The notes under the pieces were generated by a model. That model was not told the DNA's origin and made no database searches. It worked only from the letters and a program-made list of their open reading frames with translations. 14,357 nucleotides of DNA from Flavobacteriales bacterium UBA958. Lineage in GTDB: Bacteria; Bacteroidota; Bacteroidia; Flavobacteriales_D; Crocinitomicaceae. Positions within the stretch are counted from its first letter, which is position 1, and each line of letters begins with the position of its first letter. The position numbers were made by a program, and so were the translations under genes. The stretch is taken from contig DBCM01000149.1 in assembly GCA_002293045.1 (NCBI GenBank), forward strand, positions 1-14,357, given 5' to 3'. Shown piece after piece: positions 7,053 through 14,357 of this stretch.

Positions 7053-8152
7053 GAAAAAAAAAGCGAATTCTGCTTATTGGTGATACACCCGGATGGGCTT
7101 TTCACAGGATCATTGAATTCATCATTCAACAGGTAGAGGGATTTGATTTTTACTTTGATTTCACGGTGAATCATCCTAGAGTCCAAACCAAAACAACCTC
7201 AGATTTCGTATCCAAAGGAACAGTGACCTTATCAGATACAAGAAGGAAATGGCCTTTTCAAAACACTGTTATTTTACGTGCCTTGGTCTACCATTCAATC
7301 AAGTTTCTTCATCGCATGGGCCTGTCGAAATACGACGAACATGGCATTTTAAGGAGGGTTACTCGAGATAACTCTTATGACCTCGTGGTTTATTTGGATT
7401 ATTATATGGACAAGGATGGTGATTTTAGTCATATTCGAGCCGATAAGATGATCAAAGGAATTTTCACGGAACAATTCCCCCCAAAAGGGGTAATTCATCA
7501 TGCAGATATTACAATAGAAGCATTTTGTCAAGAATATCTTAGCGACTCACAAGCATTATTGGTGGGTGCTCCATCCATTGAAGAAGTATATTGCCAGCAT
7601 TTTAAATCGCCCATTTTCTTTGCCAATCTTTGCTACGACGAGGCCCTATTTACTCCAAAAAAACGTTTGAAAAATAGAGAATTTATTATCGGATGGACGG
7701 GTAATCCAGATCGAGATTTCAAAGGATTTTATACGCATGTAATTCCCACGGTGAATACGCTAAAAACCATGGGGTATCCTGTTGAATTACGAACACAGTT
7801 TGTTGGATCTCTTGAATCTCTCGCTTCGTTTTGGCAAGAAGTAGACTTGGCGTTAATTACCTCGGATGCCGATGCCGGGCCATCCATGTTCATCGAAGCA
7901 AGTTTGTGCGGGGTACCGAGCGTTAGCACAAAAATTGGGTTACCTCAGTTTGTTATTAACCACGGTGAGAACGGCTTCATTTGCGAACGAAACGTGGAAG
8001 ATATGGTTTTAGCCATTCAACAAATATTGGACGATTCACTTTTGTATCATCGTATCCAATCTAACATACGTGCTTCCTACCTTGAAAAACTCGGAGTTGA
8101 GGCGCAGAAGAAACGGTGGGAAAACATATTTAATGCCATGCTGCATGAATAA
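7049..8152 (+). CDS. GT4-like (GT-B fold) glycosyltransferase
   Basis: A 367-residue cytoplasmic or membrane-peripheral protein beginning at GTG 7049; no suitable ATG lies nearby and the GTGA overlap with the preceding stop supports this start. The N-terminal half opens with the RILLIGDTPGW strand of a Rossmann-like domain. The C-terminal half begins at about FIIGWTGNPD (212-220) and carries the nucleotide-sugar site around 273-310 (DADAGPSMFIEASLCGVPSV, then GENGF). In the E-x7-E motif of GT4 the first acid appears to be D275 and the second E283, a conservative change. The ConA-type exported proteins have no counterpart here: no signal peptide or transmembrane segment is seen. A run of nine A bases (7054-7062) falls in codons 2-5. 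Donor and linkage are unknown. Its stop overlaps the next ATG by eight bases. Confidence 0.82.
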   Translation: MRKKKRILLIGDTPGWAFHRIIEFIIQQVEGFDFYFDFTVNHPRVQTKTTSDFVSKGTVTLSDTRRKWPFQNTVILRALVYHSIKFLHRMGLSKYDEHGILRRVTRDNSYDLVVYLDYYMDKDGDFSHIRADKMIKGIFTEQFPPKGVIHHADITIEAFCQEYLSDSQALLVGAPSIEEVYCQHFKSPIFFANLCYDEALFTPKKRLKNREFIIGWTGNPDRDFKGFYTHVIPTVNTLKTMGYPVELRTQFVGSLESLASFWQEVDLALITSDADAGPSMFIEASLCGVPSVSTKIGLPQFVINHGENGFICERNVEDMVLAIQQILDDSLLYHRIQSNIRASYLEKLGVEAQKKRWENIFNAMLHE

Positions 8153-9275
8153 TCTACAGCTTTTCTACTTCTTCCCTTTAGCCTCCGTTGGCGGTACAGA
8201 ACGAGTTCATTTGGATGTTTTGAATGCGCTTTCAGATTACCCAGCAGAAATTTTCATTCGTTACAAGGTCAATCCATGGAAAGGAATAGCATTTAAACAG
8301 TCGAAGGAAGGCAAAAAGGAAGGAGTTCAATTAAAATCGGAATTTGAAGAATACGGAAAGTGTACTTTTCTTTCGGATTATTTGGAAGCACCGCGCTTCG
8401 GTCGGTTCATTAGAGCTTGGTATATCAAACGTCTCGTGAAAAAAATCAATGCATCTTCCAATCCCATCGTCATTTTTTGGCACCGGGAATCAATTGAATT
8501 TTTATGGGACCAATTGGCTCCTCATGTTAAAATAATCGACATTGTTCACAACAACTCGAACAATCATTCGCCAGATGCATCCTATCTATTAAACGATTGG
8601 GCTCCACGAATTAATCACCGTGTTCTGGTAAATGCCGGATTGATGCGTTGGATTAAGCCCCTATACCAAGAGCAGCGTTATCCATTAGAATTGGTGCAAC
8701 GAATTTCAATCATCAATCATCAAGTTTCCATTCCAAAGCAATTACCCATCAAATCTATGGATGTTTTCAGGGTACTGTACGTAGGTCGTAATGCTAAAGA
8801 GAAACGCATTTCCTTATTATTTGAAATTGCTGAACATTTCGCTAATGATTCTCGCGTAAGGTTCGAAGCAGTTGGCATAGATCAAAGCGACAAGGCACCG
8901 AACAATGTTCATTGTTTTGGGGTAATTACGGATAAGAAAACGATTGAACGGTATTATGCATACTCCCATGTGCTGGTCCTGACTTCGGAAAGCGAAGGTT
9001 TCCCGAAGGTGATATCAGAAGCCATGGCCTTTGGATGTGTTCCTGTGGTCACAGCGGTAGGTGCTATTCCCGAAGTACTCAACCACGGTGATCAAGCCAT
9101 ACTTACAGACCCTTTGAACTGTGTGAATGAAACGGTTAACTTCTTGAATTCATTCCTCGTAGATCGTACTGAATATGAGACCCTATCGAAAAAGGCTTAC
9201 CTTTACGCAAAAGAAGAGTTCGATACGAATCGGTTCAATAATGAATGGAGAACCCTCATACAAACCCTTAGTTAG
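8145..9275 (+). CDS. GT4-family glycosyltransferase
   Basis: A 376-residue retaining glycosyltransferase of GT-B fold. The ATG at 8145 is chosen because the GT4 N-terminal acceptor-domain signature (FYFFPLASVGGTERVHLDVL) follows within a few residues; a longer frame from 8070 would lie inside the preceding gene. The C-terminal domain starts at about VLYVGRNAKEKR (210-221). The E-x7-E motif is E284 and E292 in SEGFPKVISEAMAFG, followed by VGAIPEVLNHG, the standard donor-binding loop. Length is normal. It overlaps the preceding gene by eight bases and the following GT2 gene by 35 bases, so all three are probably translationally coupled. Predicted to add one sugar to the lipid-linked glycan on the cytoplasmic face; the sugar is not predictable. 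Confidence 0.88.
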   Translation: MNNLQLFYFFPLASVGGTERVHLDVLNALSDYPAEIFIRYKVNPWKGIAFKQSKEGKKEGVQLKSEFEEYGKCTFLSDYLEAPRFGRFIRAWYIKRLVKKINASSNPIVIFWHRESIEFLWDQLAPHVKIIDIVHNNSNNHSPDASYLLNDWAPRINHRVLVNAGLMRWIKPLYQEQRYPLELVQRISIINHQVSIPKQLPIKSMDVFRVLYVGRNAKEKRISLLFEIAEHFANDSRVRFEAVGIDQSDKAPNNVHCFGVITDKKTIERYYAYSHVLVLTSESEGFPKVISEAMAFGCVPVVTAVGAIPEVLNHGDQAILTDPLNCVNETVNFLNSFLVDRTEYETLSKKAYLYAKEEFDTNRFNNEWRTLIQTLS

Positions 9276-10149
9276 TGTAATTATTCCGAATTACAACCAT
9301 GCGCCTTTTTTAAAGGAACGCATCGATTCTGTGTTAAATCAAACCTACAAAAACATTGAGGTGATTCTGTTGGACGACTACTCAAGCGATAACAGCCGAG
9401 AAATCATAGAAAGTTATCGCGGCCATAAGAAAATCAGCCACATCGAGTATAACACAACAAACAGCGGTAGCACCTTTAAACAGTGGGAAAAAGGCATAAA
9501 TATCGCGAAGGGGGAATGGATTTGGATTGCCGAGAGTGATGATGTGGCACACAATAACTTTCTATCCATTTTAACACAGTATTTGACAGATAACGCGGCT
9601 ATTATTTTTTGCAGATCTCAAATCATCACTGAAAATGGAGAGAAAATTGATGAATTTAACCCTTCAAATAACGAAGTGGTTGATTCATTTGAATTGAAAG
9701 GATATTTATTCGTTGAGCAAAATATGATCCTAAACAATTGGATTTCTAATGCAAGTTCAGTTGTTTTCAGTAAAAGTAAATACTTAAATCAAGTTTCAAT
9801 TCCTTCATATTATAAATTATCAGGTGACTATTTGGCGTATCTTCAACTGAGTAAGAATAGTAATGTGATTTTTGAATCACGAACCTTGAATTTTTATCGC
9901 ATTCATAGTGAAACTGTCCGAAATAAGTATGTTAATAAGACGCCAAGGGAGGCTATTAATAATGTTAAATTTCTCATCAAAAATTACCCATATATGAAGA
10001 AAGAGATATTTGATAGGTGGATTTTTAATTTGGCGAGTAATGAGTATCAATTTGAAAGTATCATTGATCAATTAAGGATCTTTTATTTCCTGTGTAAGGA
10101 AGGTAAGTTCTTATATTATTTGAAATCGAAATATAATAATGCTGATTAA
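9241..10149 (+). CDS. GT2-family glycosyltransferase (paralog of the gene at 11320)
   Basis: A 302-residue inverting GT-A glycosyltransferase. The start is the ATG at 9241, since the catalytic domain signature VSVIIPNYNH begins at residue 11 and no later start would preserve it. Conserved parts are LDDYSSDNS (44-52, nucleotide binding) and WIAESDDVA with the metal-binding SDD at 99-101. The C-terminal part (NASSVVF, LSGDYL) parallels the GT2 at 11320 across the whole length, so the two are paralogs. Base composition changes inside the gene: rows before about 9600 have roughly 37-47% G+C by hand count, rows after have 25-32%. That may reflect recombination or relaxed codon use. It begins within the previous gene (35-base overlap) and ends 11 bases into the next one. 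No transmembrane segments seen. Confidence 0.87.
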   Translation: MNGEPSYKPLVSVIIPNYNHAPFLKERIDSVLNQTYKNIEVILLDDYSSDNSREIIESYRGHKKISHIEYNTTNSGSTFKQWEKGINIAKGEWIWIAESDDVAHNNFLSILTQYLTDNAAIIFCRSQIITENGEKIDEFNPSNNEVVDSFELKGYLFVEQNMILNNWISNASSVVFSKSKYLNQVSIPSYYKLSGDYLAYLQLSKNSNVIFESRTLNFYRIHSETVRNKYVNKTPREAINNVKFLIKNYPYMKKEIFDRWIFNLASNEYQFESIIDQLRIFYFLCKEGKFLYYLKSKYNNAD

Positions 10150-11520
10150 AAGAAAACTTAATGAATTTCAATTCATCAAATATGGTGAACGATTTGATAT
10201 TACAATTATTGATGACGTGTTTCCTTTTTACATTAGTCCATGGAGGAATACTGAATATTTATCATTGGCCGACCATTTCAAAATAAGAATTTATTCAGAT
10301 GGAATTGAAAAAAATAAACTTTTGCCTAAAGGAATTACCTATCAAATTGCGTTAAAAGACTTTAATAAAGAATTTCCTCAATCAAAAATCTACCCAAGAA
10401 AATTAAAGCTATTTTCACCAATAAACACAGAATTAGCATATGTGTTATTTTTTGGATACTTGAGGAACTATTTTAAACACATTAAAAAGCATAATCTGAA
10501 TCTTGTGTTTAACCTTTATCCTGGAGGTGGGTTCGATGTTAATGATGAGTCAGTTAAGATTTTTCTGACAGAGGTTAAAAATTACAGCAATATAAAGGGT
10601 ATTTTCGTTAACCAAAAATTCACCTTCAATTACTTAGTAAATGAACTTAAAGTGCCTCAAAATTTAATTGTTTTAGCAAACGAACCTATATTACCCAATT
10701 ACTACCATCACGTTGATATTTCAAACAAAAGATGGTATAAAATTCATAAAGGTACTTTTGATGTTGCATTTGTTGCTAATAAGTACATGCCAAAGGGCAT
10801 TGACAAAGGTTTCGATGTCTTTTTAGATTATTCGGAAATATTAAGTAGAAAATACGATTTCGTTAGATTTCATATTGTAGGTGGATTTACAAAAGAGGAT
10901 ATTACTCAAAATATAAATACAACCAATTTTACTTTTTATGGGTATAGTGACTTTGAGTTTTTTAAGAAATTTTATGCAGAAATAGACCTTTTTATATCCC
11001 CAAACAAACCTTTTGCAAAAGGTGGAATATTTGATGGTTTTCCATTGGGCACATCACTTGAGGCAGGTATTTGTGGTGCAGTTGTAATGATGTCAGATTT
11101 ACTAAATGAAAATGAAATTTTAGTTGATGATCATGATTTTTTATTAATAAATAATGAAATTGAAGACATGCTTCGAAAAACTGAAAAGTTAATTTCTAAT
11201 CCTGAGCTTATGCAAAGTTTTGTCGTGAATTTCCGCGAGTCAATTTTTAAATTTTCGAACAACAACATTGCCCTAACAAAAAAAATCAATTTTATCAATT
11301 ACGCTTTAAAAGAAATCAAATGATTTCGGTCATAATTCCAAATTATAACCATGCTATATTTTTGCACGAGCGGTTTGATTCTGTTTTGAATCAAACGTAT
11401 TCGGATTTTGAAGTAATTATCTTGGATGATGCATCATCTGATGAATCTTTGGAGATAATTAGAGGATACAAAAGTCATCCGAAAGTGCAATCGATTTTGG
11501 TAAATGATGTAAATTCAGGC
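9600..11520. other. AT-rich block inside the glycosyltransferase operon
   Basis: Hand counts of 60-base rows show 16 G/C at 9601, 15 at 9721, 16 at 10261, 15 at 10921 and only 9 at 11101. Rows elsewhere are far higher: 32 at 5401, 28 at 9481, 24 at 11581 and 31 at 13261. A second dip runs over about 11950-12270 (17 at 12001, 18 at 12121). The block covers the 3' part of one GT2 gene, all of the divergent GT4-like gene, and the first bases of the second GT2. It fits a swapped or imported segment, which is common in O-antigen loci, but relaxed codon choice could also contribute. Confidence 0.65.
10139..11323 (+). CDS. Divergent GT4-like (GT-B) glycosyltransferase in the AT-rich segment
   Basis: A 394-residue protein that I place among GT-B glycosyltransferases only from its C-terminal half. 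Residues about 206-250 (FDVAFVANKYMPKG, then FHIVGG) look like the start of the donor domain. FDGFPLGTSLEAGICG (298-313) looks like the E-x7-E donor loop, but with D299 for the first acid and one extra residue before E308. The N-terminal half has no motif I can name; it contains YPGGGFD (127-133), a glycine-rich turn that could be in the acceptor domain. No signal peptide or transmembrane helix is evident. It is the most AT-rich gene of the window and sits between two paralogous GT2 genes, overlapping the first by 11 bases and the second by four (ATGA). Activity and substrate are unknown; an inactive homolog is possible. Confidence 0.72.
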   Translation: MLIKRKLNEFQFIKYGERFDITIIDDVFPFYISPWRNTEYLSLADHFKIRIYSDGIEKNKLLPKGITYQIALKDFNKEFPQSKIYPRKLKLFSPINTELAYVLFFGYLRNYFKHIKKHNLNLVFNLYPGGGFDVNDESVKIFLTEVKNYSNIKGIFVNQKFTFNYLVNELKVPQNLIVLANEPILPNYYHHVDISNKRWYKIHKGTFDVAFVANKYMPKGIDKGFDVFLDYSEILSRKYDFVRFHIVGGFTKEDITQNINTTNFTFYGYSDFEFFKKFYAEIDLFISPNKPFAKGGIFDGFPLGTSLEAGICGAVVMMSDLLNENEILVDDHDFLLINNEIEDMLRKTEKLISNPELMQSFVVNFRESIFKFSNNNIALTKKINFINYALKEIK

Positions 11521-12270
11521 TCACCTTTCAAACAATGGGTCAAGGGAATCGAATTAGCTAAAGGCGATTTGATATGGATTGCGGAAAGTGATGATGTCGC
11601 TGATTCTGGGTTTTTAGAAAAAATTGTCCCGTATTTCGATGACCCAGAGGTCGTTTTGGTTTTTACCGATTGTAAAATCATCAATGAAGCATCAGAAATT
11701 GTTTATGAAAACAATACATGGATTCATGACCCTTCATTGGATATTGGTTTTCAGAATAAAAAATGGGAAGGTCAAGATTTTCTTGAGGAGTATCAACGCT
11801 ACCGCAATTTTGTGTCCAATGCCTCTTCCGTTGTATTTAGAAAAGACGCACTTGATACCAACTTACTGTTGAAAATACAAGTATATCGCTATTCTGGTGA
11901 CTGGTTGTTCTGGAATCATTTAGCGTTAAAAGGAAAGGTAATATTTATACCAGAGTCTTTATGCAGTTGGAGATTGCATGAAACTTCGACTAGAAGTATA
12001 GCGGATTTAACAAAAGATATTAATCGTTTAAATGAAGCAAGTCTCGTAATATATGAAACAAATCAAGTGCTTGGAAAGAAACCTGTAATATCAAATTACA
12101 GTTGGGTTTTAGATTGGTTGTTGAGACGATATTCTTATAGAAATATATGGAATAGAAATTATATCGTTCCGTCACTACCTTTTAGGCGGCTATATTTTTT
12201 ATTTTATTGGAAATTGTTGAGGCGCACCTGTAAAGAAGTTTTCTTTTCCGTAATACGTAAATTAACATGA
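11320..12270 (+). CDS. GT2-family glycosyltransferase (paralog of the gene at 9241)
   Basis: A 316-residue GT-A enzyme beginning directly with the catalytic signature MISVIIPNYNH. LDDASSDES (35-43) and WIAESDDVAD with SDD at 90-92 give nucleotide and metal binding. NSGSPFKQWVKGIELAKGD (65-83) and NASSVVF (167-173) closely match the same positions of the GT2 at 9241. The following YSGDWLFWNHLALKG and the WRLHETSTRS segment (217-226) match it more loosely. The C-terminus is rich in Arg and aromatic residues (YLFYWKLLRR) and may bind the membrane peripherally. The two GT2 genes probably arose by duplication and now add sugars at different steps. Overlaps by ATGA occur at both ends. Donor unknown. 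Confidence 0.9.
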   Translation: MISVIIPNYNHAIFLHERFDSVLNQTYSDFEVIILDDASSDESLEIIRGYKSHPKVQSILVNDVNSGSPFKQWVKGIELAKGDLIWIAESDDVADSGFLEKIVPYFDDPEVVLVFTDCKIINEASEIVYENNTWIHDPSLDIGFQNKKWEGQDFLEEYQRYRNFVSNASSVVFRKDALDTNLLLKIQVYRYSGDWLFWNHLALKGKVIFIPESLCSWRLHETSTRSIADLTKDINRLNEASLVIYETNQVLGKKPVISNYSWVLDWLLRRYSYRNIWNRNYIVPSLPFRRLYFLFYWKLLRRTCKEVFFSVIRKLT

Positions 12271-13034
12271 TTCCCAAAAAAATTCATTATTTCTGGTTCA
12301 GCAAGGATCCTTTTCCTGAGAATATCCGGCAATGCATGGATTCTTGGAGAAAAGTAATGCCGGATTTTGAAATCATCAAATGGGATTTAAGCAATACACC
12401 CATGGACTGTGACTTTGCCAAAAAAGCGATGAGGGAACACCGATGGGCCTTTTTATCCGATTACGCCAGATTGAGAATTTTGTATGAACAGGGGGGGATT
12501 TATTTGGATACGGACATGCTCGCAATAAAGCCCTTAGGTGATTTGTTGACTGAACAAGCATTTTGGGGTAGGGCCAATAACGGCATGATCGAGCCGGTAG
12601 TAATTGGAGCTGTTAAAAATCACCCGACCGTGAAGGCGTGCCTGGATATATATTTGAATAAATCGGATAGCGAATACCGTGAAATCCCGCTTGAAATTCA
12701 ACCCATATTTACTGCTCTTGGTTTTGATGAGGGCAATGAATCAATGCAACGTGCAGGCAGCAATGTTATTTATCCTTTCGACTATTTTTGTCCAATGCCC
12801 TTCGAGCAAGCCGATACGAAAGACCCAAGGAGTTTTCGAACCGAAAATACGTATGCTGTTCATTTGTGGAACGCCGCTTGGTTTGATCCCTTTCGTTTTT
12901 TCTGGAATGGACGGCCCAAGAAAGGCTGGGAAGCAGTGTGGAAAACGGTTCTAAAGAATCCATTTCAAGGCCGTGCGTTCTACAGAAATGTGGCCTACCA
13001 TGTGAAATGTACTATTTTTGGATATCCAACATGA
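12267..13034 (+). CDS. GT32-family (OCH1-like, DXD) glycosyltransferase
   Basis: A 255-residue GT-A enzyme of the Gly_transf_sug / GT32 family, related to OCH1 mannosyltransferase and to many bacterial capsule and O-antigen transferases. The start motif IPKKIHYFWFS is typical. WAFLSDYARLRILYEQGGIY (60-79) leads into the DXD metal site D81-T-D83, the most conserved part of the family. HLWNAAWFD near the C-terminus (residues about 195-203) is also standard. Length matches the family. A run of seven G bases at 12491-12497 encodes the Gly-Gly just before the DXD site. The gene has base composition near the window average, unlike the AT-rich region just upstream, and joins both neighbours by ATGA overlaps. 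Donor is often galactose, mannose or glucose in relatives, but cannot be assigned here. Confidence 0.9.
   Translation: MIPKKIHYFWFSKDPFPENIRQCMDSWRKVMPDFEIIKWDLSNTPMDCDFAKKAMREHRWAFLSDYARLRILYEQGGIYLDTDMLAIKPLGDLLTEQAFWGRANNGMIEPVVIGAVKNHPTVKACLDIYLNKSDSEYREIPLEIQPIFTALGFDEGNESMQRAGSNVIYPFDYFCPMPFEQADTKDPRSFRTENTYAVHLWNAAWFDPFRFFWNGRPKKGWEAVWKTVLKNPFQGRAFYRNVAYHVKCTIFGYPT
12491..12497 (+). repeat. Seven-G homopolymer tract inside the GT32 gene
   Basis: The tract lies in codons CAG GGG GGG ATT just upstream of the DXD codons. A one-base slip would remove the catalytic site, so it is a possible, though short, phase-variation tract. Confidence 0.4.
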
Positions 13035-13945
13035 GTAAGCCATTTTTTTCCATTGTTCTTCCAACCTACAATAGGGCGGCGATTTTGCCACGTAGCATCG
13101 GAAGTGTGATTAAGCAAGCATTTAAAGACTGGGAAATGATAATCGTCGACGATGGTTCCACCGACAACACAAAAGATGTCGTTGCAGGTTTTAATGATGC
13201 TCGTATCACGTATGTGTATCAGGAAAACGCAGAACGCAGTGTGGCGAGAAACATGGGCATTTCGCACTCCTCGGGAGAGTGGATTTGCTTCCTGGACAGC
13301 GATGATGAATACCAACCTGATCATTTTCAGGAATTAGCTGAATTTATTGAGTTTCACAAGCCTTTACCCGGCTTGATTGCTACAGGATTAATCACACAAC
13401 AAGGAAAATCAACCCAAAAGATAGATTTTTTAACTCTTCAAAAAAACGTTATTGAGGAAATTGGGAGCAAATTTTTAATTCCAACACAAGTTTGTGTGCA
13501 CTGTACTATTCTCGATAAAGAACTGTTTGATGTGCGCTACAGACTCTGGGAAGACACCCACCTGTGGTTACGCATTGCGGCGCATTATCCGGTTTATCAA
13601 ATTGAGAAATATACGGCTATACAACACATTCACGTGCATGGGACGGTAGTCCAAGGCATGAAAAAAATCCGTTTAAAAGATGTGGTGCAATACGTTACCG
13701 CCATTCAAGACTTACGTGATAAACACGCGGCACGTTTCGAGGGAAAATTGCCTGCCGATTATTTCAACCAATACATCGATTCCAAGTATCGCATGTATTT
13801 GTATCAAGCACGCCAAAACAAACAGCTCCTTGTCGCCTCCCAAATTTGGATCAACGCTTGGCAGCACCACCCTTCATGGTATCTGTTCACAGAATGCCCA
13901 AAAATCGCACTAAACTATTTGAACATTGGTCTCCATGCGCGATAA
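13031..13945 (+). CDS. GT2-family glycosyltransferase
   Basis: A 304-residue inverting GT-A transferase. The ATG at 13031 is chosen because FSIVLPTYNR follows at residues 6-15 and because it forms an ATGA overlap with the GT32 stop. VDDGSTDNT (39-47) binds the nucleotide, ARNMGISHSSGEW (72-84) is the conserved helix, and FLDSDDE (87-93) carries the metal-binding acids. LWEDTHLWLR (around residue 175) is in the position of the catalytic-base ED motif. It is a more standard GT2 than the two paralogs at 9241 and 11320 and is not closely related to them. The C-terminal 70 residues are helical and charged, with no obvious membrane helix. It ends 11 bases inside the next gene. Substrate unknown. 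Confidence 0.9.
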   Translation: MSKPFFSIVLPTYNRAAILPRSIGSVIKQAFKDWEMIIVDDGSTDNTKDVVAGFNDARITYVYQENAERSVARNMGISHSSGEWICFLDSDDEYQPDHFQELAEFIEFHKPLPGLIATGLITQQGKSTQKIDFLTLQKNVIEEIGSKFLIPTQVCVHCTILDKELFDVRYRLWEDTHLWLRIAAHYPVYQIEKYTAIQHIHVHGTVVQGMKKIRLKDVVQYVTAIQDLRDKHAARFEGKLPADYFNQYIDSKYRMYLYQARQNKQLLVASQIWINAWQHHPSWYLFTECPKIALNYLNIGLHAR

Positions 13946-14357
13946 CTCATTGAATATTCTGTTGATTGCCTCTTGGTATCCCTCCATGGAGCATCCCACG
14001 GCTGGCAGCTTTGTGCAGGAACAAGCCCACATGCTGAGAGACCACGGACATCAAGTCACTGTGATTCATCCGTTTATGTTGGGCACCTTTGCGAGCTCCA
14101 TTAAAAAGCGTTCGACGGTTTCCTTTGCACAAGAAGACGGTATTCGTGTGTTACGAGTAGGTGTGGTCCCGCCGGTTCCTTTTTTCCGTGGAGTATCTTA
14201 TGCGTATTGTTTCCAACGGGTGAGAGAGGCCATGAATAGGTTCCAACTTGACCCAATAGATTTTGCAGTAATCCACAGTCATGCGACGTTTATGGGGGGT
14301 GTCATTGGGTATAAGCTGTCTAAAAAATATAACCTTCCTCAGGTTCATACGGAACAC
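13935..14357 (+). CDS. GT4-family glycosyltransferase, N-terminal part only (cut by the right edge)
   Basis: An open frame of 141 codons from the ATG at 13935 to the last base, without a stop. MRDNSLNILLIASWYPSM begins the Rossmann-like acceptor domain. HPTAGSFVQEQAHMLRDHGH (residues 20-39) and VIHSHATFMGG (112-122) are the standard N-terminal signatures of GT4 enzymes of capsule and exopolysaccharide loci, and QVHTEH (136-141) is the usual strand end reached about one third of the way through such a protein. The donor domain lies outside the window. It overlaps the preceding gene by 11 bases, so the operon continues to the right. The start could also be a little later, but no other ATG precedes the conserved strand. 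Confidence 0.88.
   Translation, partial: MRDNSLNILLIASWYPSMEHPTAGSFVQEQAHMLRDHGHQVTVIHPFMLGTFASSIKKRSTVSFAQEDGIRVLRVGVVPPVPFFRGVSYAYCFQRVREAMNRFQLDPIDFAVIHSHATFMGGVIGYKLSKKYNLPQVHTEH

Noticed and set aside
7477..7490. CCCCCC-AAAA-GGGG mini-hairpin inside the GT4-like gene
   Set aside because: Four-base stem within codons of a coding region; no regulatory context.
12679..12954. 91-codon plus-strand frame inside the GT32 gene
   Set aside because: Alternate frame of a conserved gene, with no recognisable product.
14151..14357. Minus-strand frame reaching the right edge
   Set aside because: Antisense to the GT4 N-terminal domain, whose plus-strand signatures are unambiguous.

Overview
The window looks like a chromosome segment from a member of the Bacteroidota, most likely a Flavobacteriales-type marine or freshwater bacterium. 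Four things point there. The large secreted protein on the left has the FN3 / concanavalin-like / Ig-PKD modular build typical of type IX secretion (T9SS) cargo. A TAnnTTTG promoter element lies upstream of the operon. Obvious Shine-Dalgarno sequences are absent. Base composition is moderate, with many 60-base rows at 40-50% G+C. No ribosomal or taxonomic marker is present, so the placement is an inference.

Left block (1-3089, minus strand): a single reading frame runs without a stop from an ATG at 3089 to the left edge, 1029 codons so far. It encodes the N-terminal part of a giant exported protein: signal peptide, FN3-like domain, LamG/ConA-like domain, three Ig-like modules, then five tandem PKD-like modules of about 83 residues, each with a regularly spaced cysteine pair. 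Its C-terminus, where a T9SS sorting domain would be expected, lies outside the window.

Intergenic block (3090-3254): a divergent regulatory region. A good Bacteroidota-type promoter faces right, a weak leaderless candidate faces left, and there is one short inverted repeat.

Right block (3255-14357, plus strand): twelve genes in one tight operon, nearly all with overlapping or abutting stop and start codons. In order they are a polysaccharide ABC exporter (permease wzm, ATPase wzt with a C-terminal glycan-recognition-type domain), a DegT/DnrJ/EryC1/StrS sugar aminotransferase, a NeuD/PglD/VioB-type sugar acyltransferase, and eight glycosyltransferases: GT4-like, GT4, GT2, divergent GT4-like, GT2, GT32, GT2 and a GT4 cut by the right edge. 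The simplest reading is an ABC-exporter-dependent O-antigen or similar surface-glycan locus. The aminotransferase and acyltransferase would make an N-acetylated amino-deoxy sugar nucleotide, the glycosyltransferases would build the glycan on a lipid carrier at the inner face of the inner membrane, and Wzm/Wzt would flip it out.

The middle of the glycosyltransferase block (about 9600-11500, and again about 11950-12270) is strikingly AT-rich and lies in and between two paralogous GT2 genes, suggesting a mosaic locus. I found no RNA genes, CRISPR arrays, insertion sequences or attachment sites. I do not see a wholly new system. The points most worth following are the juxtaposition of a probable T9SS cargo gene with a glycan-export operon, the divergent GT4-like enzyme inside the AT-rich insert, the cysteine-paired tandem modules, and homopolymer tracts in two glycosyltransferase genes.
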